Below, piece by piece: positions 38,156 through 48,232 of a stretch of DNA of 64,000 nucleotides. A model generated the notes under the pieces. The model was given only the letters and a program-made list of their open reading frames with translations. It had not been told where the DNA came from and ran no database searches. Source of the DNA: Salinimonas chungwhensis DSM 16280 (GTDB lineage Bacteria; Pseudomonadota; Gammaproteobacteria; Enterobacterales; Alteromonadaceae); assembly GCF_000378185.1 (NCBI RefSeq), contig NZ_KB899377.1, positions 465,881-529,880 on the forward strand, written 5' to 3'. The position numbers and the translations under genes are program-made. Within the stretch, counting starts at the first letter, position 1. The number at the start of each line of letters is the position of its first letter.

Positions 38156-40564
38156 TCATGGAGTAATTATCACGGCTGTCGTGGCATTAAAATCCTGTTT
38201 TATCTTCAGCACCTGGTTATTTGAGCTCCAGCTAACAGCTTGGTTATTTATAGGTTGGCCATTTTGCGTCACACCCGCAGGCTTAGTGGTTAAACCATGA
38301 ATATGCCAGGTTATCCTGCGTGAGGAAGGCATCGAATCATATTCACCTTTTGCCTGCGCGCTCAGTGCAATCTGGTTATCTTCTGGCTTTACACTAAATT
38401 TAATCTGATAAGCGGGGGGCTCACCAGCTGCTATGACTGAGACGCCATCATCCTCAAAGTAAGTAAAGGTGTTTTGATTAAATCCCTGACCGGCCCAGAC
38501 ATGCACCTGAAGGCGGCTGAAATCAGCCTGCGCCGTATTGTTAACAGCCTCAATTTTAGGGATTATCGCGCCATTTTTAATAAATACGGGGATGGACGTG
38601 ATATCGGTAGCAACGCTTACCTGCTGATTACCTTCATAGCGCTGGTTTGTTTCTCGCTCAAACCAAATTCCCGGCGGTAAAGAGACTTGCCACTGTTTCA
38701 CATCTGGCTCCGTGATCGGCGCGACCAGTAGCGAGGGACCCCAGTAAAAGCTGTCGACATGATCAAACCATTCTGGGGAGTCGTGATAAAAGCTTAGCGG
38801 GCGCATAAGCGGCATGCCGGTCAGGCTGTTTTCTGCCATCAAAGAATAATTGTAAGGCAACATGGCATATCGCTCATGTAATATCTTACGGGCAACATTT
38901 TTTACCCGCTGGCTGTGAAATACCGGCTCCGGGGCGATGTCTTCCTGGGCGTGAGGGCGGAACACCGGTTGAAACTCACCGAGCTGAAGCCAGCGCAAGT
39001 ATAGCTGCGCATCAAAGGCCTCTCCCCCGGCAAAACCACCTAAATCGCTATGAGTATAAGCCAGACCAAAAACACTCATTTGCAGCGCCAGTTCAACCTG
39101 CGGCTTTAGTCCACCCCAACTGCGACTGACGTCGCCGGTCCAGGGCACCATGGCATATCTTTGTGAGCCTAAAAAGCCAGCGCGCATCAGTAAAAAAGGT
39201 CGCTTTTCAGGCTGTGCCTGCTGCAGAGTGTTGTACACCAGCTGAGCCCACTTGTGGCCGTAAGCGTTATGGATTTCATCAGCAGTAACAGGCTGGCCAT
39301 TCCATTGATGCAGGGTATCCTGAGGATGGACCTCAGGCTCGCCAAGGTCTCCCCAAAATCCAGCGACACCCTGCTTTAGCAAACGTTGATACTGGGCCGA
39401 AAACCATGCCTGTCCACCGTCACTGAACACATCCACCAAGCCGGTATTGCCGAAGAAAAAATCAAAGGTTTTCGGGCCGCCAGCGATATTTTTTGCCAGT
39501 GCATCAGCGGAAGTGGCCTCACCGTATTTGGCTGAGGACGTCAGAATAAAAGGCTCAGTGATCAAAATTGTCTTAATATTCTGTTGTTTGAAATCAGCGA
39601 TCATAGACTCAGGGTCAGGAAATGCATTGCTGTCCCATTCCAGGTTACCCATATGGCCTTTGACATCTTTGCCGAACCAGTACAAATCCAAGACGACTGC
39701 ATCAAGGGGCATATCCTCCTTTTGAAACAGTTGAACGACCTCGCGGGTCTCTTGTTCTGTATGGTAACCAAATCGTGAGGCGAAATTACCCAGTGTCCAC
39801 CGCGAGGGCAACGGCTGGCGGCCGGTAACACTTACCACGTTTGTCGCAACATCACGGGTGGAGTTGCCCAGGGTCACAATATATGCTCTGCGCCCCGCTA
39901 CGGCGGAAAATTGTAAAATATCTTTTTCGCTGGCGCCGATATCCAGTGAGCCCTTTGCCGTATTATCAAACAAAATAGCGTAATCAGAGGAAGACAGTAC
40001 GGCGGGTAATGAGTAGTACATCTGGTCAGATTCAGTGGTATAGCCGTAATGCGCCTGGTTGTATAGCGGCATTTTGTGACCGCGACGATCCATGCCCAGC
40101 ACTCGCTGGCCGCCGCCATAAAGCTTTTCGTCCGCTTTCAGCTGAAAGCGAAAGCCACGTAAAGTGGCCGTATTAAAATACCCCGAGGCTTCAGCGGTTT
40201 TGACTTCACCCTGATAGCCAAATGTCAGTTTAAACGGTGATGCAGTAACGTTGATGCTGACCTTACCTGCTGTTAATACATAGCCGGACTGATTTTTTTC
40301 AATCGCCGGGCGCTGGGGGGAAAGCTGTGGCGCAAGTGCCAGGCCCGGTAAGTTACCTTCGCCAGGTTCATGATATTCCACCTCTACACTGTTATACGGT
40401 AAGAATCGCAGCGATACGTTCACCCCGTCGGAAAGATTGAGGGTAACAGCGTTTTCGTCAACCGCAATATCATCGAGGTTTCGAGCCTGTGTTAGTAGTG
40501 GCAGGCACATCAAGAGTACCAGGGCCAGCCACCGGTTTATTCCAAAGCGTAATGGATGTTTCAT
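38156..40564 (-). CDS. GH31 alpha-glucosidase, exported
   Basis: An 802-aa glycoside hydrolase with a signal peptide ending LLTQARN. An N-terminal beta-sandwich (about 30-240) is followed by the TIM barrel. GFWGDLGEPEVHP holds the nucleophilic Asp (about 404). VPWTGDVSRSWGGL has the acid Asp, and YTHSDLGGFAGG and FRPHAQEDI are family motifs. A C-terminal beta domain follows. It probably releases glucose from alpha-glucans or oligosaccharides in the periplasm or outside. It pairs with the GH13 gene and is framed by the repeat motif. Confidence 0.93.
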   Translation of the reverse strand: MKHPLRFGINRWLALVLLMCLPLLTQARNLDDIAVDENAVTLNLSDGVNVSLRFLPYNSVEVEYHEPGEGNLPGLALAPQLSPQRPAIEKNQSGYVLTAGKVSINVTASPFKLTFGYQGEVKTAEASGYFNTATLRGFRFQLKADEKLYGGGQRVLGMDRRGHKMPLYNQAHYGYTTESDQMYYSLPAVLSSSDYAILFDNTAKGSLDIGASEKDILQFSAVAGRRAYIVTLGNSTRDVATNVVSVTGRQPLPSRWTLGNFASRFGYHTEQETREVVQLFQKEDMPLDAVVLDLYWFGKDVKGHMGNLEWDSNAFPDPESMIADFKQQNIKTILITEPFILTSSAKYGEATSADALAKNIAGGPKTFDFFFGNTGLVDVFSDGGQAWFSAQYQRLLKQGVAGFWGDLGEPEVHPQDTLHQWNGQPVTADEIHNAYGHKWAQLVYNTLQQAQPEKRPFLLMRAGFLGSQRYAMVPWTGDVSRSWGGLKPQVELALQMSVFGLAYTHSDLGGFAGGEAFDAQLYLRWLQLGEFQPVFRPHAQEDIAPEPVFHSQRVKNVARKILHERYAMLPYNYSLMAENSLTGMPLMRPLSFYHDSPEWFDHVDSFYWGPSLLVAPITEPDVKQWQVSLPPGIWFERETNQRYEGNQQVSVATDITSIPVFIKNGAIIPKIEAVNNTAQADFSRLQVHVWAGQGFNQNTFTYFEDDGVSVIAAGEPPAYQIKFSVKPEDNQIALSAQAKGEYDSMPSSRRITWHIHGLTTKPAGVTQNGQPINNQAVSWSSNNQVLKIKQDFNATTAVIITP

Positions 40565-40669
40565 TATTCGTTACCACTGTTTAAAAAATGGCGTGCGGGA
40601 CAGAAAAGCCTCGCACGAAGCATCTATTCATCAAAACCGCAGACAATACGGCTCTGATGACGGACTTAT

Positions 40670-42577
40670 TTAAAATGAAAAAATCTGAGAACCATTGGGC
40701 CTTAGTGACAAAGTGACCGCCAGGCTATTGTTTTCTGTCTGCTTGAAAGTAGCGTCATTGCCAGAGTCAAGCTCACCACGTAGCGGATGTTCCGCGCGTA
40801 GCGACAGTTGTTTTACAACACCAGGGGGCAAAGTGACTGTCAGATCCTTTACAGCTTGGTCAGAGAAATTTGTTACTACCAGTAACCGGTTATCTCCTTG
40901 CGCACGAATAAAAGCAAGTTGCTGCTCGGTATAATTTTTTGAGTCAGTCAGATTGGCATCGTGTAAGCTGATCAGCTCGCCATTAACTGCCGGATTCGTC
41001 GCAGCGATTGTCAACAAAGACTGATAAAAGTTACGTAATGCTTTTTCGTCGGCGGACAGCTGGCCGCCATCAAACGCACCATTATTCATCCAGCGCTGAT
41101 GCGCAGGTACGCCGGCATAATCGAAAATAGTCGTACGGGATGGGTCGCCAAAGCCGGTTTCTTCACTGCCGTCTTCGCCCACTTCCTGACCAAAGTAAAG
41201 CATGATGGGAGAAGCGCTGATTAGCGAAGAGACCACCATGGCTGGTTTACCTTTACTGGCGTCACCGGCAAATTCCGGGCTCGCGATACGTTGTTCGTCA
41301 TGGTTTTCCAAAAAATGGAGCATTGACGGAGCAATGTCGCTAACCTGCTGGTGGCTTTTGAGTAGCGAAGAGACATCACCGTCGCCTTGCATGACAGTTT
41401 TCAGGGTGTCGTAAAATCCAACTTTGTCATAAAGATAGTCCATCTTACCCTGATGCAGATAGGTACGGTATTTAGCCGGCTGATACACCTCAGCCAGTAA
41501 AAATGCTTCCGGGTTTTTCATCTTGATCGATGAGTTTAAAAACGACCAGAATTCTACAGGTACCATTTCAGCCATATCGAAACGAAAACCGTCGACGCCT
41601 TTGTCCAGCCAGTAGTGAGCGATGTCTCGAAATTTGTACCAGGAGTCAGGTAAAGACTTGCCCTGCCAGAATGCAGCATGCTCAGAGAAAGATTTGTTGG
41701 CATAACCAGCGGGGAGTCTGGGGAAGTCATAACTGCCATCCGGGCGCACACCATAGTTGATTTTGACTGTTTCGTACCAGTCATTTATCGAAGGCTGCGC
41801 GGCCCTGGCGCCATTGCCCGTCCATTTTGCCGGTCTTTCAACAAACTTACCATCTGCAAGCGGATGGGAATCACCACCCAGCGGGATGTAATTATCGTCC
41901 TGCGGTACCGCAAAATCTTCGTTCACCACATAATAAAAATTATTATCACGGGCGTAAGTGACCGTGGTATCGTCATTGGCCCCAAAATCACTGACGTCAC
42001 TTGGTGAGTCTAATGATTCATAATCACGGGCTACATGGTTAGGGACTATATCAATAATCACTTTCATATCATGGGCATGGGTACGGGCAATAAGCGCTTC
42101 AAACTCTTCCAGGCGTTTGGCGGGGTTGGTAGCAAGATCAGGGTTTACGCTGTAATAATCTTTAACCGCGTAAGGGGAACCCGCGCGTCCCTTAACCACA
42201 TCAGGATCATCCTGGGATATACCGTATTCGGTGTAATCAGTAACCAGTGCATGATGAGGAACGCCGGTATACCAAATGTGGGAAACCCCTAATTTACGGA
42301 TCTCCGTGAGAGCCGTATCAGTAAAATCATCAAATTTACCTACACCGTTTTCTGCCAGTGTACCCCAGGGTTTATTGGTAGTATTGGTATTGCCAAAAAG
42401 CCGGGTGAAAACCTGATACACCACGGGTTTGCCGGCGTTTTTCGTCGAGTCAGCAGAACTGGCGGATTCGTTTTTGTGTAGACGGTTTTCTTCACTCATA
42501 GTGCAGGAGAGGAGGGCCGTAGCGCTAATCATCACTGCGGCGCAACGCCAAAATGTTCGGAAAGTTAAATGGTGCAT
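40670..42577 (-). CDS. GH13 alpha-amylase family lipoprotein
   Basis: A 635-aa enzyme. The start at MHHLTFRTFW gives a signal peptide with lipobox LLSC (Cys about 25), so it is likely surface or periplasm anchored. DIVPNHVARD, GFRFDMAEMVP (nucleophile Asp), LLAEVYQP (acid Glu) and FLENHDEQR (Asp) are the four GH13 regions. A C-terminal beta domain is present. It should cut internal alpha-1,4 links, feeding the GH31 enzyme 105 bases downstream. Specificity is unknown. Confidence 0.92.
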   Translation of the reverse strand: MHHLTFRTFWRCAAVMISATALLSCTMSEENRLHKNESASSADSTKNAGKPVVYQVFTRLFGNTNTTNKPWGTLAENGVGKFDDFTDTALTEIRKLGVSHIWYTGVPHHALVTDYTEYGISQDDPDVVKGRAGSPYAVKDYYSVNPDLATNPAKRLEEFEALIARTHAHDMKVIIDIVPNHVARDYESLDSPSDVSDFGANDDTTVTYARDNNFYYVVNEDFAVPQDDNYIPLGGDSHPLADGKFVERPAKWTGNGARAAQPSINDWYETVKINYGVRPDGSYDFPRLPAGYANKSFSEHAAFWQGKSLPDSWYKFRDIAHYWLDKGVDGFRFDMAEMVPVEFWSFLNSSIKMKNPEAFLLAEVYQPAKYRTYLHQGKMDYLYDKVGFYDTLKTVMQGDGDVSSLLKSHQQVSDIAPSMLHFLENHDEQRIASPEFAGDASKGKPAMVVSSLISASPIMLYFGQEVGEDGSEETGFGDPSRTTIFDYAGVPAHQRWMNNGAFDGGQLSADEKALRNFYQSLLTIAATNPAVNGELISLHDANLTDSKNYTEQQLAFIRAQGDNRLLVVTNFSDQAVKDLTVTLPPGVVKQLSLRAEHPLRGELDSGNDATFKQTENNSLAVTLSLRPNGSQIFSF

Positions 42578-42867
42578 ATAAGGTTCCGTTGGTATTCGAT
42601 CCACTCAGCATAACGGTTAACACCATGTTAAGGAATATACATACGTATTCAGAGCTTGCGAGGCAGGTATTATTGGCAACAGCATACAAGCCCGCGGATT
42701 ACAGTGGAGAAGTAACTGACAAGCTTATTGGCTTTGATAGTAAATTGTGGGGCATCGAAGGGGGTACCGATAAGTGGCAAGTGGGGAGCGTGCAAATTGA
42801 CCTGGCAAGTTCTCTGCACGACTTTTAAATCAAGGCTCATCTATGAGTACACGTTTAACAAAGCAGA

Positions 42868-43380
42868 TTAATGAAATAATTGGCGACGGTATTTTCTGAA
42901 CAGGTACTCAGCCACTGCCATCACAAATAACATTATAACTGTAGCAGTGAAAATGCTGGCTGTTGCAGATCCAGGTTGTTCAAAGGACGGGCTGGACTGG
43001 CCCATAAGCAATGGCAGTCTTACCATAACCTCAGCAATAAAAGCGGCGATAAGTCCTACATAGCTCCAGTACATATACGAAAAATGTTTGATCATCCAGT
43101 TTTTCGTTGTCCGGGCGAAAAGCGGGTAATACATGGCCATTAGTATCGTGGGCAGACTAATTACTATGAAAACATGGAAAAAACCGATACTGCCTGTCAT
43201 GTTGGTGATAGGAATGGCGGTAATGTTGAGCAAGAGCATACTAACTACGTACAGGTAACCATATATTCGATGTTGTTTTGTCCCCTTAGGCTTAAACAGA
43301 ACAAACGCGCCAAGTAGGAGTGCTGCACTTGCAAAAATAGTGTGAACTGCGCCTGTCGGACCGTGAATAAACGCTTCCAT
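42868..43380 (-). CDS. DUF2306 membrane protein
   Basis: A 170-aa inner-membrane protein with four or five helices. HTIFASAALLLGAFVLFKPKGTKQHRIYGYLYV and the later conserved His (WMIKHFSYMYWSYV) match DUF2306, whose His residues may bind a cofactor. A divergent 91-codon frame (42553-42828) between it and the amylase gene is not supported. Function unknown. Confidence 0.82.
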   Translation of the reverse strand: MEAFIHGPTGAVHTIFASAALLLGAFVLFKPKGTKQHRIYGYLYVVSMLLLNITAIPITNMTGSIGFFHVFIVISLPTILMAMYYPLFARTTKNWMIKHFSYMYWSYVGLIAAFIAEVMVRLPLLMGQSSPSFEQPGSATASIFTATVIMLFVMAVAEYLFRKYRRQLFH

Positions 43381-43651
43381 CTTGTCGAATCTCTGAAAAG
43401 TTTGCCGTCTGTTATCCTACTTACGGAAAGTTAAACGCTGACTCTACGATTATCTGAATTATATAGCGTCTGGTTAATCCTGCAATAATGTATGTTTTTT
43501 AAATTTTTGCGTGTCGCTATCATATGGCATCATCCTTTGTACTATAGTGCGATCAGATTCAACATTGTCTTTTCACTATGAGATATAACTCTTTATGAAG
43601 CAGACAGTTAACTGCATTTTGTGTACCATAAAGGTGAAGTGCTTTAGCCGA

Positions 43652-43942
43652 TCATGGTAGAGATATTAGGTCGGTCAGCGCAGTGGCAAGACTTGCCCAA
43701 AGCGCGGTTATCAGGCCTGACCAGCGCATTAACCGTTCATATTTTTCTACTGGCAGCGCCAGGGTAACTGTGCGCTGTCTTGCCATCACAAACACCAGCC
43801 AGGCTAAACCCAATATCGCGGGTACCAATAAGATTAAACCAGCAGACATCAGCGTAATGGCAGTCCCTGCAAGCAATATTGATAAAACCAGCCATATACC
43901 GGCCACAATGCGATTCGGCACAACGGGTTTTATTTTCGACAT
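43652..43942 (-). CDS. Small hypothetical membrane protein
   Basis: A 96-aa protein with two close helices (IVAGIWLVLSILLAGTAITLM, LILLVPAILGLAWLVFVM), a short basic loop, and a third C-terminal helix (LITALWASLATALTDLI). AAGGATA precedes the ATG. Not recognised. The 270-base gap upstream (43381-43651) holds nothing I can name. Confidence 0.6.
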   Translation of the reverse strand: MSKIKPVVPNRIVAGIWLVLSILLAGTAITLMSAGLILLVPAILGLAWLVFVMARQRTVTLALPVEKYERLMRWSGLITALWASLATALTDLISLP

Positions 43943-44227
43943 AGAACATATCCTTATTTACTGGGGTAAAAATACTTCGTAGTCCCGGTTATTATTTCAA
44001 AATAGCGGGGAGCTTATTTTCCCAAACGTACGTCGTATACCTGAGCTTGTGTCTTGATTAGTGAGGTAAAGCGTTTTCTATACTTTATCTAATCGGGCAA
44101 TTTAGAGTCAGCTCTACCCTGGGCCAGTATATGGCAAGAAAAGCAAACAAAGAGTGCGGTTTCGCATCAGGAATACTCTGTTTTAGCAGTGAAAAAATGC
44201 TTAGCGACAGGCATTGCGACAGACATT

Positions 44228-44545
44228 GGACAGTCACTCGACTTTGTCTGGTGCTTAAAGGCTTACCAGATATAAAATATCCAGAGGCTATGAGACTTTG
44301 AAGGAGTAAACCCTTTCAAGATTATTGCCATCTAACGCATTAAACGATAGCTGGGAGCGATATAGCAGTAGACAACGGACAGTCACTTTAAGCAAACAAT
44401 GGACAGTCACTTGACTTCGCCTGGCGACAACAGGCTTTACCAGATATAAAATACCCAGACGCTATCAGACTTGAAAGGAGTAAATCCTTACAATATTGTT
44501 AGCCAGCTAACGCATTAAGCAAAAAGTGGAAGCGATATGGTATAG
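44228..44545 (-). repeat. Diverged ~145-bp tandem repeat with minus-oriented motifs
   Basis: Two related units (about 44225-44365 and 44398-44545) share the GGACAGTCACT start, TTACCAGATATAAAATA, GAAAGGAGTAAA-like, TCTAACGCATTAA-like and GAAGCGATAT segments. Motif copies (minus) are at 44228-44238, 44377-44387 and 44401-44411. It is the partner block to the plus block at 38 kb. Confidence 0.7.
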
Positions 44546-44569
44546 GTCGCGGGAAAGCGCTAAAAAAGA

Positions 44570-44818
44570 CTAAAGTTTTTTATTCTCGGCCTTTCTGACT
44601 CGAATTTTATTATCGCCAATTGGTGTGCCATCAAGATTTTGCAATGCGGCCTTCGCTTCAACTACCTTTGGCATCTCAACAAAACCAAATCCCTTGGACT
44701 TACCGGTATCTGAATCTATCACTAAATTGCATGATTGCACCGAACCAAATTTTTCAAAAAGACTTTTCAGTTCTTCCTCAGTAGTTGCTCGATCTAAGTT
44801 TCGGACCAATAGTTTCAT
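44570..44818 (-). CDS. RRM-domain RNA-binding protein
   Basis: An 82-aa single RRM: RNP2 is KLLVRNL and RNP1 is KGFGFVEM, with the usual beta-alpha-beta-beta-alpha-beta order over the whole length. Bacterial one-RRM proteins bind single-stranded RNA and are often cold induced; that role is inferred. GGAAAA precedes the ATG. It sits alone between a minus and a plus repeat block. Confidence 0.9.
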   Translation of the reverse strand: MKLLVRNLDRATTEEELKSLFEKFGSVQSCNLVIDSDTGKSKGFGFVEMPKVVEAKAALQNLDGTPIGDNKIRVRKAENKKL

Positions 44819-45474
44819 ATGTTTTCCAGATAATATTCATATTCAATGAATAACTTCAATATTGATAAAGTAAGAGTCTTTTTTTGGCAAAGAAAGGCTC
44901 TGGTGTTGACAGCAAATGCCTCTTTCATTACGACACGACAGTCGAACTTATATTTAATAACTATTCAGCGTCCGGCCATCTATCGTCATCCATCTAAAAT
45001 AGTGCTGAGGCTGCAAAGTCATCGTGCATAGCAGGATACTATAAGTTTTGAAAAAAAGCGCAGGTAACATTCTCCAGATACTGCCAGAAAAAATCAGAAA
45101 TGTGAGAGCAGAAGCGACTGGTCCTGGAAAATACGCTCTTCAGCCGAAGAGCAAAGGAGGATAGATATAATATTTCAGTAAGCTTGTTCGTTACAAAGTT
45201 CCTTAAAAACGCTCCAAAGACTGCCTACCAAAGATATTATGAGCTTAAGTACTCAATCGAACGCGTCTATCACCATAGTGACTGTCCCTAATAAATATTG
45301 GTCGGATTACTTAGGCTTTGGGGTTACCAAACATGATAGAAGGTTGAGTACAGTCAGTGGATGAAGCGCTACGGTGGTGGGGGAGACAATATTTTTACCT
45401 GTTATTGATAAAGTATTATCGAAATATACAAAAAACAACTATCGTTAGCGAAACGTTATTCTCAGGGTGGCTGC
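44819..45474. repeat. Gap with one plus-oriented motif (45277-45287)
   Basis: No gene is supported in 655 bases. A GCTCTTC-AGCC-GAAGAGC hairpin lies near 45134. One AGTGACTGTCC copy at 45277-45287 points toward the MFS gene and is opposed by copies after it. Confidence 0.5.
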
Positions 45475-46740
45475 GTGCGCGCTTTTTTCTCTTTATACTT
45501 GGCAAATTTCTTTCTGGTTGGTGGTATGGGGCTACTTACCACCTATCTTGCCCTCTATCTCGGCCAGCAAAATGTTTCAACTATTTGGATAGGTGCTTTA
45601 ACTAGTTTGTATTACCTGGGCTTGCTTTTCGGCGCTAAGGTTGGCTATTTTTTAATTAAGTCAGTGGGGCATATTCGTTCATTTGCAGCTTGTACGGCGG
45701 GAGTTACAGCGTGTGTTTCTCTGCATGGTGTCATTGATAACCTTTATGTGTGGTTAGCGCTTCGGCTCGTTGTCGGTATCGGTATGATGTGTAATTTCAT
45801 GATTTTGGAGAGTTGGCTCAACGAGCAAGCCAACCATGAGCAACGCGGCCGGGTATTTTCTGTTTATATGATCACGTCATATCTGGGCACGGTGTTGGGG
45901 CAATTAGCTTTGGCGCAGTTTGAGACGCTGGATTATGCACCTTTATTTCTCGTGTGCTTTGTCGTATCAGTTGGAATTGTACCCATAGCGCTGACACGTC
46001 GGATTCATCCTAGACCGATAAAACCTCTGGAAACGAGTACGCTAAGTTACTTTAAATTGGTGCCGCAATCACTTACAGCTATGGCTTTTGCCGGGATAAT
46101 AAATGGTAGTTTTTACGGCTTGGCCCCTGTGTTTGCTAATCAAGCGGGGTTTGATGCGCAGGAAATAGCTTTGTTTATGTCTGTGGCTATCGTAGCAGGG
46201 TTGTTGGCGCAGTGGCCTATGGGCGTTCTTTCCGACCGTGTAAGACGAAGCCTTCTGCTGAGGTTTAATGCTATAGCGCTAATTATTGTAGGTGCCGCAT
46301 TTATGATGGAAGAGTTAAGCGAGGCTCAAATGTTCATACTCTCCTATCTGTTTGGCACCTTTGCATTTACGTTGTACCCACTGGCCTCTGCATTGGCGAA
46401 TTCAAGAGTTTCAGATGATGAGCGAGTCGGTGTATCGGCAGCACTGCTTGTGATATTTGGCTGTGGGGCGGGCATCGGCTCAATTGCGTTAGCACAAATC
46501 ATGACGTTGCTGGGACATACCTCTTTATACGGCGCTATTGCAGTCTTATCTGCGATGATGTTTAGCTTACTCACTCTAATAAATAGTCGTCAGAACAGAG
46601 AGCGCATGGCGCATTCAGATTATGTGTTCAGTGCGTCGGATGTAACACAATCACCGTTAGCGGCGACACTTGATCCGCGTATAGAAGATGAGATTGCTCA
46701 AGAACAATTGCTTGAAATTGAAACTCATGAGCGGTTATGA
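45475..46740 (+). CDS. MFS transporter
   Basis: A 421-aa inner-membrane protein with about 12 helices in two halves joined by a cytoplasmic loop (TRRIHPRPIKPLETST). MGVLSDRVRRSLLLR is the A-motif-like loop of the second half; the N-terminal half has LESWLNEQANHEQRGRVFSVYM, seen in YcaD-type transporters. The start is GTG with AGGG 7 bases upstream. The gene is framed by inward-facing AGTGACTGTCC copies. Substrate unknown. Confidence 0.87.
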   Translation: MRAFFSLYLANFFLVGGMGLLTTYLALYLGQQNVSTIWIGALTSLYYLGLLFGAKVGYFLIKSVGHIRSFAACTAGVTACVSLHGVIDNLYVWLALRLVVGIGMMCNFMILESWLNEQANHEQRGRVFSVYMITSYLGTVLGQLALAQFETLDYAPLFLVCFVVSVGIVPIALTRRIHPRPIKPLETSTLSYFKLVPQSLTAMAFAGIINGSFYGLAPVFANQAGFDAQEIALFMSVAIVAGLLAQWPMGVLSDRVRRSLLLRFNAIALIIVGAAFMMEELSEAQMFILSYLFGTFAFTLYPLASALANSRVSDDERVGVSAALLVIFGCGAGIGSIALAQIMTLLGHTSLYGAIAVLSAMMFSLLTLINSRQNRERMAHSDYVFSASDVTQSPLAATLDPRIEDEIAQEQLLEIETHERL

Positions 46741-46752
46741 GAAACATATAAG

Positions 46753-46808
46753 GGACAGTCACTCTATAAGTGGCATACTCACAGAAAAGTCACCAAAAGA
46801 CAGTCACT
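46753..46808 (-). repeat. Two minus-oriented motif copies after the MFS gene
   Basis: GGACAGTCACT at 46753-46763 and AGACAGTCACT at 46798-46808, with a degenerate AAAAGTCACC between. They form the left flank of the RAYT gene and the right flank of the MFS gene. Confidence 0.65.
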
Positions 46809-47018
46809 ATGAGCAAAAGAAATGTTTACATAAAGCAATACAAATTGTATTGGACGTGATTAATACAAAAATGTTTTAAAGCTGAACGTCGAAATTACAC
46901 AAAGGCGATCTTGGTACTAATGCGGCAGATAGCTTTTCTGGGATGTGTATTTAAGCCTATGAGCAATACATAGCGGGTGCGGTAAACAGAGCGGTGTGTA
47001 ACGATTACGTGACTAAGT

Positions 47019-47969
47019 TCAGCCAGTGCGATTTGCCAGGAGCCTGCTTCGCCGTCTATTCAGTTCCTCAATGCTTATGGATGTTGCGAAAGCGCTTTCA
47101 ATGCCGGTTACCATTAATTGCCATGATTCTGTGTTTAAACCGAGGCGAGAAAGCACGCCCGGTGTGGTTTGACTAATTTTTCCTCGCTTTTCTGGATGAA
47201 AGTAACGGCCGGTTACTTCAACCAGCCCCAGGTAGTCCTCAATGTGGAAAGGTAGCGCATCCGTTTCAGCATCTCCTAAGCTGTTTTTAAGGGAAAGAAG
47301 AGGCGCAGGCTGTGTTTTTACTTCAGCGGCGACAATTCGCATTTTAATACTGGTGTGACTCGATGTTTCAAGTGTGTCAGCGATACCAGCTCTGATAGGA
47401 TTCAAATCCACGTAAGCCATACAGGCTGCCAGGGCGGCTTCATCCATAAGCGCCTGAGATTTAAACCTTCCTTCCCAGAAGTGCCCGGTGCAATCATCTT
47501 CTTTATTGGCTTGCCGCGCGATATATTCGTTAAGCAGTCGCATAAACCAACTGATATCATAAAGACGATGGCGGTACACCTGTGCAAGACTTTTTACGGT
47601 TTCAATTTCAGCTTCTGAAAGCGTTTGTTGCTCAGCAGGGATGAGATACCGTCGGGCAAGCACCATACCTTTATACAATTTATGCCAGCGCCTGATAACC
47701 TCACTATCAGATAGTGAGTTGGCTTTGGATTTATTGATGCGCAATACCACATGTGTATGGTTAGTCATAACGGCATAGGCACAGACGTCAACGCAAAACA
47801 CGTCAGCGAGCAATAGCAGGCGGTCCTCTACCCATTGCCGTCGATGCTCGTAGCTTTTCCCTGTCTGCTTATCTTTACCACACAAGAACGCCCGGCGCAC
47901 ACAGCGTGAGGTGCAGTGATAATAAGAGGTGTCGTTAAGGTTTATAAGGCTTTTGCGGGGTCGTGGCAT
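47019..47969 (-). CDS. REP-associated tyrosine transposase (RAYT, Y1 family)
   Basis: A 316-aa single-strand DNA transposase relative of IS200/IS605 TnpA. MTNHTHVVLRI has the HUH motif. GHFWEGRFKSQAL and AYVDLNPIRAGI are characteristic of RAYT/COG1943 proteins, which act on REP hairpins instead of moving themselves often. The N-terminus PRPRKSLINLNDTSYYHCTSRCVRRAF is typical; the in-frame extension to 48068 is not. It lies between divergent copies of the repeat motif, as expected for a RAYT and its substrate. Confidence 0.9.
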   Translation of the reverse strand: MPRPRKSLINLNDTSYYHCTSRCVRRAFLCGKDKQTGKSYEHRRQWVEDRLLLLADVFCVDVCAYAVMTNHTHVVLRINKSKANSLSDSEVIRRWHKLYKGMVLARRYLIPAEQQTLSEAEIETVKSLAQVYRHRLYDISWFMRLLNEYIARQANKEDDCTGHFWEGRFKSQALMDEAALAACMAYVDLNPIRAGIADTLETSSHTSIKMRIVAAEVKTQPAPLLSLKNSLGDAETDALPFHIEDYLGLVEVTGRYFHPEKRGKISQTTPGVLSRLGLNTESWQLMVTGIESAFATSISIEELNRRRSRLLANRTG

Positions 47970-48078
47970 GGTCGTAACACAAACAAAAAAGATGTTGCCA
48001 TTATGCCGATGCAGCAACAAATTTATACTGTACTCAGGGCCATATTCGGAGATACGTGAATTGGACAAAAAGTTCGGC

Positions 48079-48184
48079 AGTAAAAGTGAGCGTCTGAAAC
48101 TGTCCTCTTTTAGGTGACTGTCCTAAACGATAGTAAAAGTGAGCGTCTCAAACTGTCATCCTTCAGGTGACTGTCCTTAACTAT
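48079..48184 (+). repeat. Two 53-bp tandem repeats with motif, by the RAYT gene
   Basis: Units 48079-48131 and 48132-48184 differ at about seven positions. Each begins AGTAAAAGTGAGCGTCT and ends with GGTGACTGTCCT (motifs 48113-48123, 48166-48176). They begin about 110 bases upstream of the RAYT start codon and probably represent its recognition repeat. Confidence 0.8.
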
Positions 48185-48232
48185 AGCCGCGGTGTGAGCA
48201 GGTTGGATAAGCGACTGTTGCGCTGCAGAGTG

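Noticed and set aside
42553..42828. 91-codon plus frame overlapping the amylase 5' end
   Set aside because: No ribosome site and no recognisable sequence; overlaps the signal peptide region of a certain gene.
47970..48068. 33-residue N-terminal extension of the RAYT
   Set aside because: Family proteins begin near MPRPRK; the extension is the upstream repeat-flank region.
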